The notes beneath the pieces are model-generated. The model searched no databases and was not told the origin of the DNA. It was given only the letters and a program-made list of their open reading frames with translations. From DYGX01 sp035325905 (GTDB lineage: Bacteria > Chloroflexota > Anaerolineae > Aggregatilineales > Aggregatilineaceae), in contig DAOKYY010000085.1 of the NCBI GenBank assembly GCA_035325905.1, positions 1 through 17,215 on the forward strand: a stretch of 17,215 nucleotides of DNA, written 5' to 3'. Within the stretch, counting starts at the first letter, position 1; each line of letters begins with the position of its first letter. Of this stretch, positions 1 to 9,501 are shown piece by piece. The position numbers were made by a program, and so were the translations under genes.

Positions 1-68
1 AGCCAAGTGCGAAGGCCAGCCATCTCCCTGGGGCGCCACAGACTGTTCCGCTGCTCAGTAGTTCCGCA

Positions 69-1298
69 TCAGTCTCCTGCCGCGAGCGCGGGGTGGTGGC
101 TGAACGCCTTGCGCCGCAGCATCAGCGCGAACCCGGCCGCCGCGACGAGGCAGAACACCATCCCCCCGTACCACGTCGCCGCCGGGGCGATCTGGTCGCT
201 CAGCACGCCGCCCACCACCGGCCCGATCCCGGCCCCGACGCGGAACGACAGGCTGAAGACGCCCATATAGCGAGCGCGCATCGCGGCGGGCGCGATATTC
301 GCCACCAGCGCCGTCGCGGTCGGCACGACCAGCAACTCGCCGAACGTCATGATCACCATGCTCAGCAGAAACCCGGCGAAGCTGGCGCTCAGCCCGAAGC
401 CGAGCAGCCCGGCGGCGTAGACCAGCGCGCCGAGCGCGATCGGGCGCAGTGGCGGGAACCGCACCACCCGCCGCGTGACCGGGTACTGCAGCAGCACGAC
501 CATCGCCGCGTTAACGCCGATGATAAACCCAAAACGGTTTTCCGCGATCCCGTAATTCTCTTTGATGTAGACGCCGAGCAGCACAAAGACCATCGAGGTC
601 GCGATGTGCAGCAGGATGTACAGCCCCCACAGCGCCAGAAAGGGCCGGTCGCGCAGCAGCGCGCCGTAGCCCGCCGCCGGAACAGACGCCAGCGTTTCCA
701 ACGACGGTGAGTCGGATCTGCGCGGCAGGGTCTCGGTCACGCGCAGCGCCACCGCCAGCGCCAGCACAACCTGCATCGCGGCGGCGAAATAGTAGGTCAG
801 CGTATAGGCGAGCGTAACCAGAAAGCCGCCGACCGCCGGGCCGACCGCGATCCCGACGTTGTCGCCCATGCGCAGCAGCGCGTAGACATCGGCCCGCCGC
901 GCCGGGTCGATCAGGTCGGCCACCATCGCGTAGCTGCCGATGCGGAAGACCGCGTTGACCGCGCCATAGGCGGGCAGCAGCACGGCCCACGCCGCGAGCG
1001 AGGTCGCCTGGCTCATCAGGAACAGCACCGCGCCGCTGCCGAGCAGCCCGGCGATCATCGGCCCTTTGCGCCCGACGCGGTCCATCAGCGGGCCGAGCAG
1101 CGTCGTCGCCGCAAACCCCGCGATCGACTGCACGGTGAACAGTAGCGTGATCGTCGTCAGCGGCACGCCAAGCTGCTCGCGGATGTTGATCGTCAGAAAG
1201 GGCCAGACGAGGCTCTGGCCGCTGCTGCCGAACAGCGTGCCCCAGAACAGCAGCCAGAGCTGGAGCGGATAACCCGGCAGGCGGAGCGAGCGCAGCAC
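69..1298 (-). CDS. MFS transporter (12-TM drug/metabolite exporter type)
   Basis: A 409-residue protein made almost entirely of hydrophobic segments, matching the usual length and about 12 membrane helices of a major facilitator superfamily carrier. The loop after the second helix carries the family motif A (GPLMDRVGRKG, about residues 69-79), and each half has the glycine-rich helices typical of the fold (for example FRVGAGIGPVVGGVLSD near residue 360). It should act in the cytoplasmic membrane as a proton-coupled exporter; the substrate cannot be read from sequence. The start is GTG at 1298, because a GAGG ribosome-binding site lies about 6 bases upstream and no earlier start fits. It lies 65 bases after pdxT on the same strand, so the two may share a transcript, possibly from the promoter upstream of pdxT. 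No frameshift or truncation is seen. Confidence 0.93.
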   Translation of the reverse strand: MLRSLRLPGYPLQLWLLFWGTLFGSSGQSLVWPFLTINIREQLGVPLTTITLLFTVQSIAGFAATTLLGPLMDRVGRKGPMIAGLLGSGAVLFLMSQATSLAAWAVLLPAYGAVNAVFRIGSYAMVADLIDPARRADVYALLRMGDNVGIAVGPAVGGFLVTLAYTLTYYFAAAMQVVLALAVALRVTETLPRRSDSPSLETLASVPAAGYGALLRDRPFLALWGLYILLHIATSMVFVLLGVYIKENYGIAENRFGFIIGVNAAMVVLLQYPVTRRVVRFPPLRPIALGALVYAAGLLGFGLSASFAGFLLSMVIMTFGELLVVPTATALVANIAPAAMRARYMGVFSLSFRVGAGIGPVVGGVLSDQIAPAATWYGGMVFCLVAAAGFALMLRRKAFSHHPALAAGD

Positions 1299-1363
1299 GG
1301 CGGCCTCGTGGGAGAGAATGGAGTCAGGCGCGAGGCGTTATTGTGCGCGGCGCGGGCTAAAAA

Positions 1364-1951
1364 TCAAGCCTGGTCCAGCGACAGCCCGGCGACATCCGCC
1401 ACGAAATAGCGGTGCAGCCGGTCGTCCGGAGTCAGCTCCGGGTGAAAGGCGGTCGCCAGCCAGCGGCCCTGGCGCACCGCGACGATCTGGCCGCCGTCCA
1501 GCCGCGCCAGCACCTCGACCCCGTCCGCGACGCCCGACACGATCGGCGCGCGGATAAACACCGCGCGGAACGGCTCCGGCCCCAGCGCGGGGATCGGTAG
1601 GTCGGCTTCGAAGCTATCCACCTGGCGCCCGAAGGCGTTGCGCTGGACCGCGATGTCCATCACGCCGATCAGCGGCTGGTCGCGCCCGATATCGCGCGCC
1701 AGCATGATCATCCCGGCGCAGGTGCCCCACACCGGCTTTTCGGCGGCGAACTGGCGCAGCGGCTCCAGCAGGCCGTAGGTCTCGGCCAGCTTGCCGATGG
1801 TCGTGCTCTCGCCGCCAGGGATGATCAGCGCGTCGAGCGCGTCCAGATGCCCCGGCAGGCGCACCTCGACCGCGTCCGCGCCCAGCGCGCGCAGGGTATT
1901 GATATGCTCGATAAAAGCGCCTTGCAGCGCCAGCACTCCGACCGTCGTCAT
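1364..1951 (-). CDS. pdxT: Pyridoxal 5'-phosphate synthase glutaminase subunit PdxT
   Basis: A 195-residue class I glutamine amidotransferase that hydrolyses glutamine and channels ammonia to PdxS in the DXP-independent route to PLP. Visible signatures are the N-terminal VGVLALQGAF (4-13), the PGGEST oxyanion region (45-50), the nucleophile Cys78 in GTCAGM, RNAFGRQ (104-110), and His170/Glu172 in FHPEL completing the catalytic triad. Length is normal for the family. A longer reading to 1987 exists, but ATG 1951 is preferred: it begins exactly at the conserved family N-terminus and has a GAGGA ribosome-binding site about 5 bases upstream. Its partner pdxS is not adjacent but about 4.8 kb away at 6709-7632, which is unusual. 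A candidate sigma-70 promoter lies at 1999-2027. Confidence 0.97.
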   Translation of the reverse strand: MTTVGVLALQGAFIEHINTLRALGADAVEVRLPGHLDALDALIIPGGESTTIGKLAETYGLLEPLRQFAAEKPVWGTCAGMIMLARDIGRDQPLIGVMDIAVQRNAFGRQVDSFEADLPIPALGPEPFRAVFIRAPIVSGVADGVEVLARLDGGQIVAVRQGRWLATAFHPELTPDDRLHRYFVADVAGLSLDQA

Positions 1952-1998
1952 GCGTCCTCGCTCGCCAGCGTGCTCCGTGGGGATCATATCGCCGTTTC

Positions 1999-2027
1999 AC
2001 TCTAGCGCCGCTGCCGCCGCTTGACAA
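1999..2027 (-). promoter_or_regulatory. Candidate sigma-70 promoter for pdxT
   Basis: Reading the minus strand, TTGTCA (2027-2022) and TAGAGT (2004-1999) are separated by exactly 17 bases, about 50 bases upstream of the pdxT ATG. This matches five and four of six bases of the -35 and -10 consensus. The -35 sits inside TTGACAA, so the plus strand also carries TTGACA at 2021-2026, although no good plus-strand -10 follows it. This is a prediction from sequence only. Confidence 0.45.
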
Positions 2028-2072
2028 GATCGGCTGGACTCACTTGGTTCTACCGCCCGGCCACCAGGCGAC

Positions 2073-2101
2073 TTGTGTAATCAACTCGATCGATATACCC
2101 T
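2073..2101 (+). promoter_or_regulatory. Weak candidate promoter for the GT87 gene
   Basis: TTGTGT (2073-2078) and TACCCT (2096-2101) are spaced by 17 bases, 47 bases before the ATG at 2149. The -10 match is poor, and TATACC two bases upstream is an alternative. The intergenic region 1952-2148 between the divergent pdxT and GT87 genes must hold both promoters, which is the main reason for listing it. Confidence 0.25.
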
Positions 2102-2148
2102 GGCAGGCGTGATCCGGCGAGACCGCCCCAGGGAGTAGGGACAGCGCA

Positions 2149-3420
2149 ATGTCGATTCGATCCGGTTCTTCCCGGCGAGGCGTTCTGGCTGCGCGCGCTC
2201 CGGGCGCCGCCGGGCGCTGGCTGGCGCTGGGGCTGCTGCTGGCGATCGGCGCGACGCTGGTCGTCGCCACCCACGACGCGCTGACCGCGCCGCACCCCGG
2301 CCACAACGACTTCATGTCGCGCTGGGAAGGCGTGCGCGCCTTCTGGTACGACGGGCTAAACCCCTATGGCGAGCAGGCCAGCGCCCAGATTCAGCAGCGG
2401 ATCTATGGCCGCCCGGCGCGGCCCGGCGAAGACCCCGGCTATTTCGCCTACCCGCTCTACACCGTTTTTCTGCTGTGGCCGCTGGTGCACACGTCCTACG
2501 CCTGGGCCGCCGCGATCTGGATGGTGCTGCTCGAAGCGTGTCTGATCGGCGCGCAGCTTCTGCTGCTGGACCTGTTCGGCTGGCGACCGCGCCGGTGGCT
2601 GCTGGCGGCGCTGCTGCTGTGGACGCTGGTGCAGTATTTCGCGGCGCGGGGGCTGCTGCTCGGCCAGCCGGGGATTGTGGTGTATTTCCTCGAAGTGCTG
2701 GCGCTGTGGGGGCTGGCGCGCGGGCGCGACCGGCTGGCAGGCGGCGCGCTGGCGATCTCAACCCTCAAGCCGCAGATGGGCTATTTGCTGGTGCCGTTCC
2801 TGCTGCTGTGGGCGCTCCGGGACCGCCGCTGGCATTTTGTGGCCTGGTTCGCGGGCGTCTTCGGCGCGCTGATGCTGGCCGCGTTCGTCGCGGAGCCGGG
2901 CTGGCTCGGCGACTGGATCGCGCAGATTCGCCGCTACCCCTCCTACACCGCGATCGGCTCGCCGGTGTGGGTGGTGATGGCTCACTATCTCGGCCTGGGC
3001 ACAGCGGGAGAGTGGGCTGTCAACCTGCTGCTATTCGGCGGGCTGCTGGGGGCGTGGCACGCGGTCTTGTGGCAGGGCCGCCGCGAGCGGCTGGACTGGA
3101 CGATCATGCTGACGCTGACCGTCACGCACCTGGCCGCTGTTCGCACCGCGACGCCGCATTTCGTCGTGTTCGTCATCCCGCTGACGTTCTATCTGCGCGA
3201 GCTATCACGCCGCGCGCAGGGCGGCGCGTGGACCGGTCTGGCGCTGCTGGCGCTCGCCGCGCTGCCGTGGCTGCACTTCCTGCTGACCCTCGACGGCGAT
3301 TTCGAACACCCCTCGATGTATCTGCCGCTCCCGTTCGGGGGGCTGGCGCTGCTCTGGCTGACGCGGCGCTGGTGGTGGGACGCGCCGCCGGTGATCGAGC
3401 GGCGCACGTCCGGCGCGTGA
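2149..3420 (+). CDS. GT87-type (DUF2029) polyprenyl-phosphate-dependent membrane glycosyltransferase
   Basis: A 423-residue polytopic membrane protein resembling the GT87/DUF2029 family, whose characterised members are polyprenyl-phosphate-mannose-dependent alpha-mannosyltransferases acting on the outer face of the membrane. A first helix (about 24-41) is followed by a large extracytoplasmic loop with the acidic HNDF motif (52-55, Asp54 the likely catalytic-type residue) and the NPY motif (71-73). YPLYTVFLLWPL then opens the next helix, and the family-typical STLKPQMGYLLVPF segment starts near residue 203. Ten or more hydrophobic segments fill the rest. The start at 2149 has purine-rich GGGAGTAGGG 8-17 bases upstream. 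The downstream ABC transporter genes lie 175 bases away and may have their own promoter. The sugar donor and acceptor are unknown, and no other glycan assembly genes are adjacent. Confidence 0.85.
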   Translation: MSIRSGSSRRGVLAARAPGAAGRWLALGLLLAIGATLVVATHDALTAPHPGHNDFMSRWEGVRAFWYDGLNPYGEQASAQIQQRIYGRPARPGEDPGYFAYPLYTVFLLWPLVHTSYAWAAAIWMVLLEACLIGAQLLLLDLFGWRPRRWLLAALLLWTLVQYFAARGLLLGQPGIVVYFLEVLALWGLARGRDRLAGGALAISTLKPQMGYLLVPFLLLWALRDRRWHFVAWFAGVFGALMLAAFVAEPGWLGDWIAQIRRYPSYTAIGSPVWVVMAHYLGLGTAGEWAVNLLLFGGLLGAWHAVLWQGRRERLDWTIMLTLTVTHLAAVRTATPHFVVFVIPLTFYLRELSRRAQGGAWTGLALLALAALPWLHFLLTLDGDFEHPSMYLPLPFGGLALLWLTRRWWWDAPPVIERRTSGA

Positions 3421-3433
3421 CTGCGCGGCGGGT

Positions 3434-3462
3434 TTGGTGGCTGCACCGAGATCAACTAGAAT
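3434..3462 (+). promoter_or_regulatory. Candidate promoter for the ABC importer operon
   Basis: TTGGTG (3434-3439) and TAGAAT (3457-3462) are separated by exactly 17 bases just after the GT87 stop codon. The -10 matches the consensus at five of six bases and the -35 at three. A start near 3469 would give a leader of roughly 125 bases before the permease ATG at 3596, beginning with the hairpin at 3467-3509. Confidence 0.4.
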
Positions 3463-3466
3463 TGGT

Positions 3467-3509
3467 GGAGAGGCGGGCTTCTGATTCGCCACGCTACAAG
3501 CCCCTCTCC
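3467..3509 (+). terminator. Hairpin between GT87 and ABC permease (terminator or leader structure)
   Basis: GGAGAGGCGGGCTT (3467-3480) can pair with AAGCCCCTCTCC (3498-3509) as 12 base pairs with a two-base GC bulge and a 17-base loop. No T tract follows, so it is a poor intrinsic terminator. It may instead be a 5' leader structure of the transporter mRNA, or a decayed relative of the GGAGAGGGG repeat family found elsewhere in the window. The remaining bases to 3595 hold no gene that I can support. Confidence 0.35.
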
Positions 3510-3595
3510 CTATACCTACCTCTTGATGACGTGATCGCCGTCAAGCGAAACTGGCGCGCGGCAGTCGCGCTCGCGCGTCACGGAGCGTCCCAGCG

Positions 3596-5326
<1,731 letters not shown>

Positions 5327-5330
5327 GCTT

Positions 5331-6632
5331 ATGGCAGCACATCTTCTGGAACTGCGAGGCGTCACGCACGAATACGGCGCCGGGAACCGCCGCTTCACCG
5401 CGATCGAAGGCGTCAGCCTGGCGGTGGACGAAGGCGAGTTCGTCGCGCTGCTCGGACCCTCTGGCAGCGGCAAGAGCACGCTGCTGCGAATTATCACCGG
5501 CCTGATCCGGCCCACGCAGGGCCAGGTGCTGTATCGCGGCGCGCCGCTGGCCGGCGTGAATCCCCGTGCGACGATGGTCTTCCAGACGTTCGCCCTGTTT
5601 CCGTGGCTGACCGTGCAGCAAAATGTCGAGACGGCGCTGAAGGCGCGCGGCGTCCCCGCCGACGAGCGCGCCGCCCAGGCGATCGATCTGCTCGATATGG
5701 TCGGGCTGGACGGCTTCGAGACAGCTTTCCCGCGCGAGCTATCCGGCGGGATGCGGCAGAAGGTCGGCTTCGCGCGCGCGCTGGCGGTCGAGCCAGAGCT
5801 GCTCTGTCTGGACGAGGCGTTTTCGGCGCTCGACGTGCTCAGCGCGGATTCCCTGCGCGGCGAGCTGTTGGAGCTGTGGCTCGATGGCCGGATTCCGACC
5901 AAAGCGATCCTGATGGTGACGCACAACATCGAAGAAGCGATTCTGATGGCCGATCGTGTCGTCGTGATGGACAAGCAGCCGGGGCGCGTCGTCGCCGACC
6001 AGCCGGTCCCACTCGAACGCCCGCGCGTGCGCAAATCGCCCCAGTTCCTCAACATGCTGGATCAGGTCTATGCCATCCTGGCCGGGCAGACCCAGCCGGA
6101 GCATATCGAGCTGGGCGTCGCGCCCGGCGAAGTGGGCCGCACGCGGGCGCTGCCCGGCGTCTCGCCCACGGAGCTGGCCGGTTTTCTCGAATTCCTCAGC
6201 GAAATGCCCAATGGCCGCGTCGATGTGTACCGTCTCGAACAGGAGCTGAACCTGGGAACGGGGCCGGTCCTGCTGCTGACCGAGGCCGCCGAACTGCTGG
6301 GCTTCGCTACCATTTCCAGCGGCGATATCACGCTGACGCCGCTGGGCGAGACCTTTGCCGAAGCCAGCATCCTGGCGCGCAAGGAGATTTTCGCGACGCG
6401 TATCCGCCGGATGCCGATGTTCAGGTGGCTGCTGGCGATGCTGGCCGCCGCCGACCGGGGGCAGCTGGACCGCGACGTGGTGCGGCTGGCGCTGGAGCTT
6501 GAGTTTTCGCCGGATGAGGCGTCGCAGCAGGTTGATCGGGCGATCCAGTGGGGCCGCTATGCGGAGCTGCTCGCCTATGACGACAGCACCGAGACGATCT
6601 ACCAGGAAGCGGCGGTGCCCGCCGCCGGGTAA
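5331..6632 (+). CDS. ABC transporter ATPase with C-terminal AAA-associated domain (NitT/TauT type)
   Basis: A 433-residue ATP-binding subunit for the fused permease upstream. The N-terminal ABC domain is complete: Walker A GPSGSGKST (42-50), Q-loop Gln85, signature LSGGM (137-141), Walker B LLCLDE (157-162), D-loop SALD (165-168) and H-loop His198. A C-terminal extension of about 150 residues (from about 280, starting near LPGVSPTELAGFLEF) matches the AAA-associated domain found in a subset of nitrate/sulfonate-type ATPases (PF09821 by recollection). It looks winged-helix-like and probably regulatory or protein-binding. The start at 5331 follows the permease stop by 4 bases, with the ribosome-binding site inside the permease 3' end. 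The gene ends just before a strong hairpin terminator. Confidence 0.94.
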   Translation: MAAHLLELRGVTHEYGAGNRRFTAIEGVSLAVDEGEFVALLGPSGSGKSTLLRIITGLIRPTQGQVLYRGAPLAGVNPRATMVFQTFALFPWLTVQQNVETALKARGVPADERAAQAIDLLDMVGLDGFETAFPRELSGGMRQKVGFARALAVEPELLCLDEAFSALDVLSADSLRGELLELWLDGRIPTKAILMVTHNIEEAILMADRVVVMDKQPGRVVADQPVPLERPRVRKSPQFLNMLDQVYAILAGQTQPEHIELGVAPGEVGRTRALPGVSPTELAGFLEFLSEMPNGRVDVYRLEQELNLGTGPVLLLTEAAELLGFATISSGDITLTPLGETFAEASILARKEIFATRIRRMPMFRWLLAMLAAADRGQLDRDVVRLALELEFSPDEASQQVDRAIQWGRYAELLAYDDSTETIYQEAAVPAAG

Positions 6633-6650
6633 CGACAGCGGCGATAGGGA

Positions 6651-6684
6651 CCGGTGAAGCGGCCCACTCGCGCCGCTTCACCGG
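6651..6684 (+). terminator. Rho-independent terminator after the ABC operon
   Basis: A perfect 13-bp stem (CCGGTGAAGCGGC at 6651-6663 pairing with 6672-6684) closes an 8-base loop. It lies 18 bases after the ATPase stop and is followed by a T-rich stretch (ATTTTCTT, 6696-6703). It sits between the convergent ATPase and pdxS genes. On the minus strand it lies after the pdxS stop but lacks a T tract, so it may only partly work in that direction. Confidence 0.75.
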
Positions 6685-6708
6685 TAGGATACTAACATTT
6701 TCTTGCGT

Positions 6709-7632
6709 CTACCACCCGCGCCCGGCGAGGCGCTCTGCGTCGGGCAGCGAGGTCACGCCGATGCCGACCATCGGCTCGCCCAGGTTGCGGCTGACGCGCG
6801 CCAGGATCGCCGGGTCGGTGTAGTGCGTCACCGCCTCGACGATCGCCTTGGCGCGCCGGGCCGGGTCGCCGCTCTTGAAGATGCCGGAGCCGACGAACAC
6901 GCCGTCCACGCCAAGCTGCATCATCAGCGCCGCGTCGGCAGGCGTCGCCACGCCACCCGCCGCGAAGTTGACCACCGGCAGGCGGCCCAGCGCCGCCGTT
7001 TCCTTCACCAGCTCGTAAGGCGCGCCGATCTCCTTCGAATAGGTCATCAGCTCGTCCTCGCGCATACTCGTCAGGCGGCGAATCTCGCCGAGCACCTGGC
7101 GCGCGTGGCGCACGGCCTCGACCACGTCGCCCGTGCCCGCCTCGCCTTTGGTGCGGATCATCGCCGCACCCTCGCCGATCCGGCGCAGCGCCTCGCCCAG
7201 GTTACGGCAGCCGCACACGAACGGCACGTTAAAGTCGTGCTTGTTAATGTGATACTGCTCGTCGGCGGGGGTCAGCACTTCGCTCTCGTCGATGTAGTCC
7301 ACACCGAGCGCCTCAAGAATCTGCGCCTCGACAAAGTGCCCGATGCGGCACTTCGCCATCACCGGGATCGTGACCGCTTCCATGATCGCCTCGATCAGCC
7401 CCGGATCGCTCATACGCGCCACGCCGCCCTGCGCGCGGATGTCCGCCGGGACGCGCTCCAGCGCCATGACCGCCACCGCCCCGGCGTCCTCCGCGATCCG
7501 GGCGTGCTCCGGCGTGACCACGTCCATAATCACGCCGCCCTTGAGCATCTGCGCCAGCCCGCGCTTGAGCGTGACGGTGCCTTTCTCCGTGCCGTTTCCC
7601 GCCGAAGCGGAAGAAATGTGTTCTGTCATCAT
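6709..7632 (-). CDS. pdxS: Pyridoxal 5'-phosphate synthase lyase subunit PdxS
   Basis: A 307-residue TIM-barrel synthase that makes PLP from ribose 5-phosphate, glyceraldehyde 3-phosphate and ammonia supplied by PdxT; the family assembles as a dodecamer. The family landmarks are all present: MLKGGVIMDVV with Asp37, VMAKCRIGH with Lys94 (the first Schiff-base lysine, Lys81 in Bacillus numbering), and IRTKGEAGTG with Lys162 (second lysine, Lys149 in Bacillus). VNFAAGGVATPADAA and the GVFVGSGIF phosphate-binding turn follow. Compared with typical PdxS there are about 13 extra N-terminal residues. Two adjacent ATGs (7632 and 7629) follow an AGGAG site; 7629 has the more usual spacing. The nearest upstream gene, in the same direction, is a MocR regulator. 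Confidence 0.98.
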   Translation of the reverse strand: MMTEHISSASAGNGTEKGTVTLKRGLAQMLKGGVIMDVVTPEHARIAEDAGAVAVMALERVPADIRAQGGVARMSDPGLIEAIMEAVTIPVMAKCRIGHFVEAQILEALGVDYIDESEVLTPADEQYHINKHDFNVPFVCGCRNLGEALRRIGEGAAMIRTKGEAGTGDVVEAVRHARQVLGEIRRLTSMREDELMTYSKEIGAPYELVKETAALGRLPVVNFAAGGVATPADAALMMQLGVDGVFVGSGIFKSGDPARRAKAIVEAVTHYTDPAILARVSRNLGEPMVGIGVTSLPDAERLAGRGW

Positions 7633-7681
7633 TCTGTCTCCTGTCTTCTCGCTGCCCGGCTACGCGGGCGCGGCCCTTGAT

Positions 7682-7711
7682 TTTCTACCGGATCACGGTG
7701 CGGTTTGTCCA
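7682..7711 (-). promoter_or_regulatory. Candidate pdxS promoter
   Basis: Reading the minus strand, TGGACA (7711-7706) and TAGAAA (7687-7682) are separated by 18 bases, about 50 bases upstream of the pdxS start. Both hexamers are imperfect. The 17-bp palindrome at 7717-7733 ends five bases upstream of this -35, a usual place for an activator site. Confidence 0.35.
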
Positions 7712-7716
7712 GAGCA

Positions 7717-7733
7717 TTGGCGAAGATCGCCAA
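7717..7733. promoter_or_regulatory. Palindromic candidate operator upstream of pdxS
   Basis: TTGGCGA-AGA-TCGCCAA is a perfect 7-3-7 inverted repeat in the 155-base gap between the MocR gene and pdxS. Three bases further on lies a second short inverted repeat, GCAGG-5-CCTGC (7737-7751). Known PdxR proteins activate pdxS/pdxT and bind repeated sites near the promoter, so this is a reasonable operator candidate. The link to the neighbouring MocR protein is inference. Confidence 0.4.
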
Positions 7734-7787
7734 CCCGCAGGTCTCGCCTGCCTCGTGCGTGCTATACCTGTTGAACTGAGCCACCCC

Positions 7788-9290
7788 TCACAGAATCGGC
7801 TCGCGCCGGGCCGCCAGGGTCGGGTGCGACGAGTCGTAGGTCGCGCGCCACGCCTCCCAGGCCGCGCCGAGCCGCTTCATCCCTTCGATGATGCGCGCGG
7901 GCGGCTGCGCCGAGAAGTTCAGGCGCAGATAGCGGTCCCCGCCCCCGTCGGTGTGGAACAGCGTGCCGATCGCGTAGGAGACGCCATGCTGAATCGCCGT
8001 GATATACAGCTCGGCGGCGGTCGGTCCCTCGTCGGGCAGCGCCACCCACAGATACAGCCCGCCGCTGGGCGGGGTCCAGCGCGAGCCGGGCGGCAGATAG
8101 CGCTCCGCCGCTTCGACGGCGGCCTGGCAGCGCAGCCGGAGCGCGCTCCGCACCCGGTTCAGGTGGCCGGGCAGCGCGCCGCTCGCCAGAAAGACGTGCA
8201 TCGCGCGCTGGTTGAGGCCGGGCGTGCAGATGTCCGCCGCCTGCTTGACCCGCACCAGCCGGTCGCGCAGCGCCCCGCTGGCGATCAGGTAGCCGGTCCG
8301 CGTGCCGGGCAGCAGAATCTTCGAGAACCCGCTGGCGTGCAGCACCAGCCGGTCTTCGTCCAGCGCCTTGAGCGGCGGCGGCGGCGCGCCCTGATAGCCC
8401 AGCTCGTGATAGACCGCGTCTTCCAGGATCGGGATGTCGTAATGCTTCGCCAGCGCCAGAAGCTGTCGCCGCCGGTGAATGGGCATCACCGTCCCGGTCG
8501 GGTTGTGATGCGTCGGCGCGACGTAGATCAGCCCCGGCCGGCGCGCCTGAATCACCGCTTCAAGCTGGTCGAGCCGCATCCCGTCGCGATCCATCCCCAC
8601 GCCGATCGGGATCACGCGCCGCACGTGGGCGATGTCGAGCATCCCCAGGTAGGTCGGGTTGGCGGTCGCCAGCGTGTCGCCTTCGCCGAGCAGCGCCTGG
8701 ACCACCAGGTCGAGCGCCTGCTGCGCCCCGCCGGTGATCAGCACGTCGTCGGGATGGCAGCGAATCCCCAGCGAGGCGACATATTCCGCCACGTGCGCGC
8801 GCAGCGGCGGATAGCCCTCAGTTTCCTCATAATCGACCGCCGATGCGCCGTCCCGGTCGAGCACGACGTTGATCGCGTGGCGCAGCGCCTCGACCGGCAG
8901 AAACTCCTCGGACGGCGTCCCGCCGCTGAACGCGATCACGCCCGGCTGGCGCGCCAGGCGGGTCATCTCGCGCATGCTGAACGTCGCCGCGCCGGGCAGC
9001 GACCACGCGGGCGGCATCCCGCCCGCCGCCGAGCGCGTCCCGGTGACGAACGTGCCGCGCCCAGGGTGCGCCGCGATCCGCCCTTCCTCCTGTAGCTCGG
9101 CGTAGGCGTTGACCACGCTGACGCGGCCCACGCCCAGCTCGCGCGCCAGGTCGCGGGTCGGCGGCAGGCGATCGCCTGGCAGCAGGCGGCCGCTCTCGAT
9201 TTGCAGCCGCAAGTGGCGCGCCAGCTGCTTGTAGATCGGCTCGACCGATTCGCGCGCCAGCGGGATATCCAGCCTGTCCACCGTCGCCAT
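7788..9290 (-). CDS. MocR-family regulator: GntR HTH plus PLP-dependent aminotransferase domain (PdxR-like candidate)
   Basis: A 500-residue two-domain protein. Residues about 12-82 form a GntR-type winged helix (PIYKQLARHLR, LPPTRDLARELGVGRVSV, then the GRIAAHPGRGTFV wing). Residues about 105-485 form a fold-type I aminotransferase: HHNPTG (261-266), Asp291 in EDAVYHEL for the PLP ring, the Schiff-base lysine Lys324 in SGFSKIL, and Arg456 in RLNFS, which in aminotransferases binds the substrate carboxylate. Such MocR proteins sense PLP or an amino acid-PLP adduct. Position directly upstream of pdxS suggests PdxR-like control of PLP synthesis. However, all catalytic residues are kept, so an amino-acid-metabolism role or true aminotransferase activity cannot be excluded. 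A GAGGGG ribosome-binding site precedes ATG 9290. PdxR genes are often divergent from their target; this one is co-directional. Confidence 0.93.
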   Translation of the reverse strand: MATVDRLDIPLARESVEPIYKQLARHLRLQIESGRLLPGDRLPPTRDLARELGVGRVSVVNAYAELQEEGRIAAHPGRGTFVTGTRSAAGGMPPAWSLPGAATFSMREMTRLARQPGVIAFSGGTPSEEFLPVEALRHAINVVLDRDGASAVDYEETEGYPPLRAHVAEYVASLGIRCHPDDVLITGGAQQALDLVVQALLGEGDTLATANPTYLGMLDIAHVRRVIPIGVGMDRDGMRLDQLEAVIQARRPGLIYVAPTHHNPTGTVMPIHRRRQLLALAKHYDIPILEDAVYHELGYQGAPPPPLKALDEDRLVLHASGFSKILLPGTRTGYLIASGALRDRLVRVKQAADICTPGLNQRAMHVFLASGALPGHLNRVRSALRLRCQAAVEAAERYLPPGSRWTPPSGGLYLWVALPDEGPTAAELYITAIQHGVSYAIGTLFHTDGGGDRYLRLNFSAQPPARIIEGMKRLGAAWEAWRATYDSSHPTLAARREPIL

Positions 9291-9501
9291 TCAACCCCTC
9301 GTCTCTCTACCTTCATCCTAGCAAGCTCCACCCGGCGCGGATAGCGCCATATGGAGCCAATACGGGCCGCGCTCGACCACAGTGTACCGCATGGCGTCAG
9401 CGCGGTCGAGGGTCTTCGATGCGCCCCGCCGGGATGTGCGCTACACTTACCGCCAGCCCGATCCCATCGGCCCGGCAGACACGCGGAAAGGAGTCTCGCG
9501 G

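Noticed and set aside
1..68. Gene or regulatory element at the left edge
   Set aside because: Sixty-eight bases after the MFS stop show no frame with motifs, no clear hairpin and no promoter that I can support.
3463..3595. Known riboswitch (TPP or guanidine type) in the ABC leader
   Set aside because: I looked for the conserved TPP and ykkC-type sequence blocks and did not find them; only generic hairpins are visible.
7737..7751. GCAGG-5-CCTGC hairpin as terminator of the MocR gene
   Set aside because: The stem is only five base pairs and no T tract follows on the minus strand, so transcription may continue into pdxS.
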